A stretch of 64,000 bases of DNA from Pseudomonas pseudonitroreducens. GTDB taxonomy: Bacteria; Pseudomonadota; Gammaproteobacteria; Pseudomonadales; Pseudomonadaceae. Shown here in pieces: positions 58,849-64,000 of this stretch. The notes beneath the pieces are model-generated. The model ran no database searches. It had not been told where the DNA came from and was given only the letters and a program-made list of their open reading frames with translations. Positions within the stretch are counted from its first letter, which is position 1. Each line of letters opens with the position of its first letter. The position numbers were made by a program, and so were the translations under genes. The stretch covers positions 1-64,000 of the forward strand of contig NZ_BQHJ01000013.1 of the NCBI RefSeq assembly GCF_021603645.1, given 5' to 3'.

Positions 58849-59058
58849 TCAGATAACCTGAACTTCGTCAGCCTGCAGGCCCTTCTGGCCTTCAACCACA
58901 ACGAAGGAGACCTTCTGGCCTTCCTGCAGCGATTTGAAGCCGGTGCCCTGGATGGAGCGGAAGTGCACGAAGACATCGTTGCCGCTTTCCGGAGTGATGA
59001 AGCCGAAGCCCTTGGCGTCATTGAACCACTTGACGGTGCCGGTCTGACGATTCGACAT
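58849..59058 (-). CDS. Cold-shock protein (CspA family)
   Basis: This 69-residue protein has RNP1 (KGFGFI) and RNP2 (VFVHF) on the OB fold; start [20 protein letters not shown]. It binds single-stranded RNA/DNA as an RNA chaperone. A long 5' leader (to about 59200) includes a GGTGGGG / CCCCACC hairpin at 59143-59161, typical of cold-shock leaders that fold. Confidence 0.95.
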   Translation of the reverse strand: MSNRQTGTVKWFNDAKGFGFITPESGNDVFVHFRSIQGTGFKSLQEGQKVSFVVVEGQKGLQADEVQVI

Positions 59059-59142
59059 GGAAATACACCTTGAACAATTGAATATTGTTTTGCGGAAAAG
59101 TCCGCGCTCGTCCTGAGTTGCAAGGTGCAGTCGAAGCCGGGT

Positions 59143-59161
59143 GGTGGGGAATGGCCCCACC
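59143..59161 (-). other. Hairpin in the upstream leader of the cold-shock gene
   Basis: Seven-base perfect arms GGTGGGG / CCCCACC with a 5-base loop, about 85 bases before the cold-shock ATG. It may be part of a thermosensitive leader or a terminator remnant of sugE. Confidence 0.4.
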
Positions 59162-59263
59162 AGGTCACGAGCCACAGTGACCCAAGCAAACACAGTGGCC
59201 CGCAGCATACCGACAAATTTTCGGGAAAGCGACAGCCCGCCGGTATCGAGAACCGATACAGCG

Positions 59264-59578
59264 TCAGTGGCTCATTTTCAGTCCGACCAGTCCGCACAGA
59301 ATCAGCGCGACACTGAGCAGGCGCACCGGCGCCATGGACTCGCCGAACAGCACGATCCCGACGATGACGGTGCCGACCGCGCCGACACCGGTCCAGATGG
59401 CGTAGGCGGTGCCCAGCGGCAGATTTCTCATTGCCAGGCCCAGCAACCCCATGCTGGTGATGATCGCCAGTATGGTGAGGATGGTCGGTATCGGACGGGT
59501 GAAGCCTTCGGTGTATTTCAGGCCGACAGCCCAGCCCACTTCGAACAGGCCGGCGACGAACAGAATGATCCAGGACAT
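59264..59578 (-). CDS. sugE: Guanidinium exporter, SugE/Gdx (SMR family)
   Basis: This 104-residue protein has four membrane segments and the SMR catalytic Glu13 in [11 protein letters not shown], the Gdx-type sequence. It exports guanidinium by proton exchange. GGAG lies before ATG 59578, and a guanidine-II riboswitch precedes it. Confidence 0.95.
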   Translation of the reverse strand: MSWIILFVAGLFEVGWAVGLKYTEGFTRPIPTILTILAIITSMGLLGLAMRNLPLGTAYAIWTGVGAVGTVIVGIVLFGESMAPVRLLSVALILCGLVGLKMSH

Positions 59579-59606
59579 GGAACTCTCCAGACGGTGGATG
59601 GAAGGA

Positions 59607-59653
59607 AGGGCCGTCCCCGCTGGAGCACCGGAAGGTGGTGAGGTCGTCCTCAC
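59607..59653 (-). promoter_or_regulatory. Guanidine-II (mini-ykkC) riboswitch upstream of sugE
   Basis: On the minus strand there are two hairpins with ACGR loops: GTGAGG-ACGA-CCTCAC (59653-59638) and GGGG-ACGG-CCCT (59618-59607, with one G-T pair), joined by a 19-base linker. The Shine-Dalgarno site of sugE begins about 19 bases after. This is the guanidine-II architecture, and the gene is its classic target. Confidence 0.88.
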
Positions 59654-59655
59654 AA

Positions 59656-59673
59656 TGTGCATTATTTTGCACA
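59656..59673 (-). promoter_or_regulatory. Inverted repeat upstream of the guanidine-II riboswitch
   Basis: TGTGCA and TGCACA separated by 6 AT bases, just before P1 of the riboswitch, so near the likely sugE transcription start. Possible operator; no regulator known. Confidence 0.35.
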
Positions 59674-59712
59674 AAATCGGTGCGCCGGGCAACCCGGCGC
59701 AGGATTCCTGCC

Positions 59713-60669
59713 CTATTGCGGGGCCTGCTTCTGCGCCGATGGCTCGTCGCTCATGCGGCGGAACCAGGTGGACAGCGTGGCACCGGAGATGTTGTGCCAG
59801 ACACTGAACAGCGCGCTGGGCACTGCCGCCAGCGGTGAGAAGTGCGCGCTGGCCAGTGCCGCGCCGAGGCCGGAGTTCTGCATGCCGACTTCCAGCGCCA
59901 GCGACTTGCGCTGCGCCAGCGGCAAGCCGAAGACCTTGGCGGTGAAATAGCCGAGCAGGAAGCCGAAGCCGTTGTGCAGGATTACCACGGCCATGATCAG
60001 CAGGCCGGACTCGGCGATCTTCGCCTGACTGGCGGCGACCACGGCGGCGACGATGATCACGATGGAAATCACCGAGATCAGCGGCAGCACGTCGACTACG
60101 TGGCGAACCCGCGCGCCGAGCATGCGCTGGGCGACAAGGCCGAGCACGATGGGCACCACGACGACCTGCAGGATCGACCAGAACAGTGCGCCGAAGGACA
60201 CCGGCAGCCAGGCCGAAGCCAGCAGCCAGATCAGCGCCGGTGTCAGCAGCGGGGCGAGGAGGGTGGTCACGCCGGCGATGGCTACGGAAAGCGCCAGGTC
60301 GCCGCGCGACAGCCAGGTCATCACGTTGGACGCGGTACCGCTGGGGCAGCAGCCGACCAGGATGACCCCTACGGCGATTTCCGCCGGCAGATGCATCAGT
60401 TGGCAGAGCAGCCAGGCCATGCCGGGCATGATCACGAAGTGGGCGATCACGCCGAGGGTGACGCGCCAGGGATGCCGGGCGACTTCGGCGAAGTCCTCGA
60501 CCTTGAGCGTCAGGCCCATGCCGAACATCACTACGCCGAGCATGGGCACGATGGCGATGGTGAGCGGAGTGAACAGAGAAGGGATGAAGAACGCCAGGAT
60601 GGCGAAGAGCAGCACCCAGAGGGCGAAGGTGTTGCCCATGAAGCGGCTGAGCAGGATGAGAGCACGCAT
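59713..60669 (-). CDS. Bile acid:sodium symporter family (BASS) transporter
   Basis: The 318-residue protein has 9-10 membrane segments and the BASS motifs [19 protein letters not shown] and [18 protein letters not shown]. Bacterial members often import pantoate or keto acids; the substrate here is not known. The upstream gene on this strand is rdgC, 71 bases away. Confidence 0.93.
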   Translation of the reverse strand: MRALILLSRFMGNTFALWVLLFAILAFFIPSLFTPLTIAIVPMLGVVMFGMGLTLKVEDFAEVARHPWRVTLGVIAHFVIMPGMAWLLCQLMHLPAEIAVGVILVGCCPSGTASNVMTWLSRGDLALSVAIAGVTTLLAPLLTPALIWLLASAWLPVSFGALFWSILQVVVVPIVLGLVAQRMLGARVRHVVDVLPLISVISIVIIVAAVVAASQAKIAESGLLIMAVVILHNGFGFLLGYFTAKVFGLPLAQRKSLALEVGMQNSGLGAALASAHFSPLAAVPSALFSVWHNISGATLSTWFRRMSDEPSAQKQAPQ

Positions 60670-60740
60670 GGGCCGTCCTTCTGGTTATGCAGGCCTTGTC
60701 CAGTGCCAGGCACCGCGCGGGCGCGGCGCCTGTGGGGGGA

Positions 60741-61661
60741 TCAGATGCCTTCTGGCATCGCCTCGCCGCCGAGTGCTTCGATCAGCGCCGCGAGGAACTC
60801 GGCGAAGGTCAGCATCATCAGGGTGAAGCTGGCGTCGAGCTGGCCGAGGGCGTCTTCGCCGCCGTCCTGCTCCGCCTTCTCCTGCAGCATGTCTTCGAAG
60901 CGCAGGCGCTTGATCGCGACCTTGTCGTCGAGGACGAAGGACAGCTTGTCCGACCAGGCCAGGGACAGCTGGGTGACCAGCTTGCCGGCAGTCAGGTGCA
61001 GCTGGATTTCCTCACTGGTCAGATCCTGGCGCTTGCAACGCACCACGCCGCCGTCTTCGTGGGTATCACGCAGCTCGCACTCGTCGAGGACGAAGAAGTC
61101 GCCGGCGGCTTCCTGGGTCTTCACCCATTCGGTCAGGGTGGCGGTCGGCGCGGTCTTCACGGTCAGCGGCCGCACCGGCAGCGAGCCCAGGGCTTCGCGC
61201 AGGGTCGACAGCAGGTCTTCGGCCTTCTTCGCGCTGGAGGTGTCGACCAGGATCAGGCCGAGGCTCGGAGCGATGGCGGCGAAGGTCACCGAACGGCGGA
61301 TGAAGGCACGTGGCAGCAGGGTCTGGACGATCTCGTCCTTGAGCTGGTCGCGCTCCTTCTTGTAGACCTTGCGCATCTGCGCGGCTTCGATCTCGTCGAC
61401 CTTCTCCTTCAGCGCGTCACGCACCACGCTGCCGGGGAGGATGCGCTCTTCCTTGCGGGCACTGATCAGGAAGAAACCCTCGCTGGCGTGAACCAGCGGT
61501 GCGTCCGGGCCCTTGCCGAAGGGAGCGGAGAAACCATAGGTAGTCAGCTCCTGGCTGGCGCAGGAGCGCGCCGGTTTGCTGGCCAGGGCCTTTTCCAGGG
61601 CATCGGCGTCGATCTGCAGATCCTGGGTGAGGCGGTACACGAGCAGATTGCGGAACCACAT
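60741..61661 (-). CDS. rdgC: Recombination-associated protein RdgC
   Basis: This 306-residue protein (E. coli 303) starts [16 protein letters not shown], the usual RdgC start, and contains the conserved middle [20 protein letters not shown]. RdgC forms a ring on DNA and limits RecA. Neighbouring order (BASS, rdgC, tRNAs, fklB) matches P. aeruginosa. Confidence 0.96.
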   Translation of the reverse strand: MWFRNLLVYRLTQDLQIDADALEKALASKPARSCASQELTTYGFSAPFGKGPDAPLVHASEGFFLISARKEERILPGSVVRDALKEKVDEIEAAQMRKVYKKERDQLKDEIVQTLLPRAFIRRSVTFAAIAPSLGLILVDTSSAKKAEDLLSTLREALGSLPVRPLTVKTAPTATLTEWVKTQEAAGDFFVLDECELRDTHEDGGVVRCKRQDLTSEEIQLHLTAGKLVTQLSLAWSDKLSFVLDDKVAIKRLRFEDMLQEKAEQDGGEDALGQLDASFTLMMLTFAEFLAALIEALGGEAMPEGI

Positions 61662-61838
61662 GAGGGGCTAACTCCTGGACACAAAGGATGCATTATTCCG
61701 TTCGGCGCGGTTCAGGCCAACCCCGTTTCGTCATTCACCCTCTTCATCTAAGCCTTTGGAACATCTGAAAATTTTTTTCATCGAGGGGCTTGCCAGGGGC
61801 AAATGTCCTCCGTAGAATGCGCCCCACTTCGAGACGAA

Positions 61839-61914
61839 GGGTGATTAGCTCAGCCGGGAGAGCATCTGCCTTACAAGCAGAGGGTCGGCGGTTCGATCCC
61901 GTCATCACCCACCA
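61839..61914 (+). tRNA. tRNA-Val (TAC)
   Basis: A 76-base tRNA: acceptor GGGTGAT / ATCACCC, anticodon loop CTTACAA (TAC), T-arm GGTTCGATCCC, CCA encoded. Confidence 0.97.
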
Positions 61915-61927
61915 CTCGAGGTCCGAC

Positions 61928-62004
61928 GCAGCGGTAGTTCAGTCGGTTAGAATACCGGCCTGTCACGCCGGGGGTCGCGGGTTCGAGTCCCGTCCGCTGC
62001 GCCA
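61928..62004 (+). tRNA. tRNA-Asp (GTC)
   Basis: A 77-base tRNA: acceptor GCAGCGG / CCGCTGC, anticodon loop CTGTCAC (GTC), T-arm GGGTTCGAGTCCC, GCCA end. It is 13 bases after tRNA-Val, so both are likely cotranscribed. Confidence 0.97.
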
Positions 62005-62011
62005 CATTTCG

Positions 62012-62046
62012 AAAAGCCCTCAGGTAGCAATACCTGGGGGCTTTTT
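62012..62046 (+). terminator. Terminator of the tRNA-Val/tRNA-Asp unit
   Basis: AAAAGCCCTCAGGTA, GCAA loop, complement with one mismatch, T5. Confidence 0.9.
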
Positions 62047-62290
62047 CTTTGCCTGCGTTTTTTCCTGCGAAAGTCTTGCCTGCGAAAACTTCCCGCCAAG
62101 AATTGCCCGCTTCGATCACACGGATTGCGTGCTGGCGGTCTGTCTTATCCTGTTAATTTTCTTATAAGTTTGCTGTGGGAACTTCTCTCTCGGCAGTGGT
62201 TCCTATTGCCCATAGCCACTGGCCACGAGCGCCTGATAAGCTCGCGGCTTCATTACTTAAGCCATGACGGCGCAAAGACAAGGATTCAGC

Positions 62291-63031
62291 ATGAAACAAC
62301 ATCGGTTGGCGGCAGCGATCGCGCTGGTCGGCCTGGTTCTCGCGGGCTGCGACAAACAGGCCGCCGAAGTGGAACTCAAGACTCCTGCGCAGAAAGCTTC
62401 CTATGGCATCGGCCTGAACATGGGCAAGAGCCTCGCCCAGGAAGGCATGAATGACCTGGATTCGAAAGCCGTCGCCCTGGGTATCGAAGATGCCGTCGGC
62501 AAGCAGAAGCAGAAGCTGACCGACGAAGAGCTGACCGAAGCCTTCACCGCCCTGCAGAAGCGTGCTGAAGAGCAGGTCGCCAAGAAGAATTCCGAAGCCC
62601 TGGAAGCCGGCAAGAAATTCCTCGAGGAAAACGGCAAGCGTGACGGCGTGGTCACCACCAAGTCCGGCCTGCAGTATGAAGTCGTGAAGAAAGCCGACGG
62701 CGCGCAGCCCAAGGCCACCGACGTCGTCACCGTTCACTACGAAGGCAAGCTGGTCGATGGTACGGTCTTCGACAGCTCCATCCAGCGTGGCAGCCCGATC
62801 GACCTGCCGGTCGGCGGCGTGATCCCGGGTTGGGTCGAAGCCCTGCAACTGATGCACGTCGGCGAGAAGATCAAGCTCTTCATCCCGAGCGAGCTGGCCT
62901 ACGGCGCCCAGAGCCCGAGCCCGACCATCCCGGCCAACTCGGTCCTGGTGTTCGACCTCGAACTGCTGGCGATCAAGGACCCGAATCAGCCTGACGCTGC
63001 TGAAGCCCCGGCGGAAGAGCCGAAGAAGTAA
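62291..63031 (+). CDS. fklB: FKBP-type peptidyl-prolyl isomerase lipoprotein (FklB/Mip-like)
   Basis: This 246-residue lipoprotein has a lipobox LVLAGC (Cys at residue 20), an N-terminal helical dimerisation domain (about 35-120) and an FKBP domain (about 125-235) with VHYEGKLVDGTVFDSS, PVGGVIPGWVEAL and IPSELAYG. It is the Mip/FkpA architecture, a periplasmic foldase. Start ATG 62291, with AAGGA upstream. Confidence 0.94.
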   Translation: MKQHRLAAAIALVGLVLAGCDKQAAEVELKTPAQKASYGIGLNMGKSLAQEGMNDLDSKAVALGIEDAVGKQKQKLTDEELTEAFTALQKRAEEQVAKKNSEALEAGKKFLEENGKRDGVVTTKSGLQYEVVKKADGAQPKATDVVTVHYEGKLVDGTVFDSSIQRGSPIDLPVGGVIPGWVEALQLMHVGEKIKLFIPSELAYGAQSPSPTIPANSVLVFDLELLAIKDPNQPDAAEAPAEEPKK

Positions 63032-63051
63032 CTGAGTACCTTGGTACCAGC

Positions 63052-63082
63052 GAAAACGCCCCGTTACCCACGGGGCGTTTTC
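63052..63082 (+). terminator. Terminator of fklB
   Basis: GAAAACGCCCCG, 7-base loop, complement CGGGGCGTTTTC. Confidence 0.9.
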
Positions 63083-63083
63083 A

Positions 63084-63405
63084 TTTGTGCGGAAAGCGCT
63101 CTGGAACGCTGTGCCGACCGTCGGGTCTGAAAGAGAGTACCCTTGGGCCCGGTGTTACCCTTATGCACATATTTGACGCAGTTGAAACAATGTCCTCCCC
63201 TTGACATTGGAGAGCCCATCGCTTAGCTGCAACTGCATGATTTTTAACGTATTTGTAGGGGTGAACAAAAAATCGCCGATCTGTCTGGAACCCTCGTGGC
63301 TCGGGCGTTTTGGCGGTATCGAAGGTGCCTTTCAACAGAGTTATCCACAGGAAAGGTGGATAACCTGAACCTGCCCTGTACGAATTTTCCTATCGAGGTG
63401 AATCG
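63084..63405 (+). other. 322-bp intergenic region before the DUF1232 gene
   Basis: No gene is convincing. It contains an AT-rich stretch near 63230-63270 (ATTTTTAACGTATTTG) and a DnaA-box-like inverted pair at 63341-63363, 43 bases before the next gene. Confidence 0.55.
63341..63363. promoter_or_regulatory. Inverted pair of DnaA-box-like 9-mers
   Basis: TTATCCACA (perfect) and GGTGGATAA (inverted, one mismatch) with a 5-base spacer, the same geometry as 39547-39569. Possibly a DnaA-responsive promoter. Confidence 0.5.
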
Positions 63406-63831
63406 ATGAAAAAGCCTCCGGGATTTGACCGATTTCTCAAGCTCGCCAGCCGTTTTATCGCCGGTGGGCGGGTGCCTGCCCTGCTGTTCGCGGTGGCGCG
63501 CAAGAGTGGCCGGGTCAAGCTGGCCAAGACCGATCTGAAACTGCTGCAGGAACTGCTGGTTGCCTGGGTGCGCGGCGACTATCGCGGCATCAGCTCCCAG
63601 GCGCTGGTCTCCGTCGTGGCGGCACTGCTGTATTTCCTCTCGCCGGTGGACCTGGTGCCCGACTGGCTGCTGGGCGTCGGCTTCCTCGACGATCTGGCTG
63701 TGCTGGCCTGGGTGGTGCGCCGCTGGCAGTCGGAGATCGACGCCTTCAAGCTCTGGCGCGACGCGCAGGGAGTGGAGACGCGCGAGGCCCTGAAGCAACT
63801 GCCGCCGCCGGAAGCGATTCAGCGTCTCTGA
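63406..63831 (+). CDS. YkvA/DUF1232 family membrane protein
   Basis: This 141-residue protein has the DUF1232 core YFLSPVDLVPDWLLGVGFLD (about 78-97) with adjoining hydrophobic helices. The function is unknown. It has a start MKKPPGFDRF with GAGGTG upstream, and overlaps the convergent gene at its 3' end by 13 bases. Confidence 0.88.
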   Translation: MKKPPGFDRFLKLASRFIAGGRVPALLFAVARKSGRVKLAKTDLKLLQELLVAWVRGDYRGISSQALVSVVAALLYFLSPVDLVPDWLLGVGFLDDLAVLAWVVRRWQSEIDAFKLWRDAQGVETREALKQLPPPEAIQRL

Positions 63832-64000
63832 TGCATCCGTGCAATCTGTTCGCCGAGCAGACGCTGGATGGAACCGTCGCTCACCAATGTCTGCAGTACG
63901 GCATCCAGCCGCTCGGCGGGGAGTGGTAGCGCCGGGCCGTACGAGCAATGGATGGAGTAGCGCTGCACGTTGCGGCTATTGATCGCCACGGGCAGTGCGT
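63819..64000 (-). CDS. C-terminus of a periplasmic solute-binding protein, cut by window edge
   Basis: The minus-strand frame entering at 64000 reads ...VAINSRNVQRYSIHC..., then LDAVLQTLVSDGSIQRLLGE and ends at 63819. The last helix resembles the end of family-3 solute-binding proteins (LDA...LVSDGSI..L). At least 60 residues are visible; the start is outside the window. Its stop lies inside the DUF1232 gene. Confidence 0.6.
   Translation of the reverse strand, partial: ALPVAINSRNVQRYSIHCSYGPALPLPAERLDAVLQTLVSDGSIQRLLGEQIARMHQRR

Overview
The window is a piece of a Pseudomonas chromosome, probably from the P. aeruginosa / nitroreducens / citronellolis group. Three things suggest this. The right-hand genes are close matches in content and order to two P. 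aeruginosa segments: nadA, M48 protease, TusA-like, PerM-like, bcp, gcvR, dapA, bamC, MBL hydrolase, purC, tRNA-Ser; and hybrid kinase, AraC/TonB receptor, MFS-acyltransferase, csp, BASS, rdgC, fklB. The DNA is GC-rich. Intergenic REP hairpins (gtaggagcgagctt... type) occur in the chromosomal part.

Bases 1 to about 26,030 are one end of an integrated conjugative element of the PAPI-1 / pKLC102 / PFGI-1 class. Its outer boundary is a 3' fragment of tRNA-Lys (25985-26030) that is not preceded by a tRNA 5' half, so it is an attachment-site copy. Reading inward on the minus strand there is parA (soj), a chain of small overlapping unknown genes, dnaB, a nucleoid-associated YejK protein, an Arc-like regulator, a PFGI-1-class ParB, DUF2857, an STY4528-type replication protein, a PFL_4669 protein, DUF3158, ssb, a CrpP/Rmf-fold peptide, a type IA topoisomerase, a PcfJ-like protein, an SNF2 helicase, and the start of a type IVB conjugative pilus operon (pilL, pilN, pilO; pilO runs off the window). 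Together these look like partition, replication and pilus modules, nearly all transcribed leftward with many 4-base ATGA start/stop overlaps.

The most unusual features are non-coding signals in the element. A seven-unit tandem array with an exact 58-bp period (14152-14560) has a 19-bp palindrome in each unit whose arms change while staying complementary. A diverged relative lies at 11313-11451. A third set of four palindromes sits inside the STY4528-type replication gene and is read in all three frames, so it seems to be conserved as DNA. These are good candidates for replication-origin or partition sites.

Bases 26,031-64,000 are ordinary core chromosome: NAD and lysine biosynthesis, envelope assembly, sulfur transfer, purine synthesis, three tRNAs (Ser-CGA, Val-TAC, Asp-GTC), a RES/Xre toxin-antitoxin pair, a MerR-controlled hydrolase/oxidoreductase cluster with a clear operator-like dyad, a transporter-kinase fusion, a FecA-like receptor lacking the signalling domain, an MFS-acyltransferase fusion, and sugE (guanidinium exporter) preceded by a recognisable guanidine-II riboswitch. 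No insertion sequences, CRISPR arrays or rRNA genes were seen.
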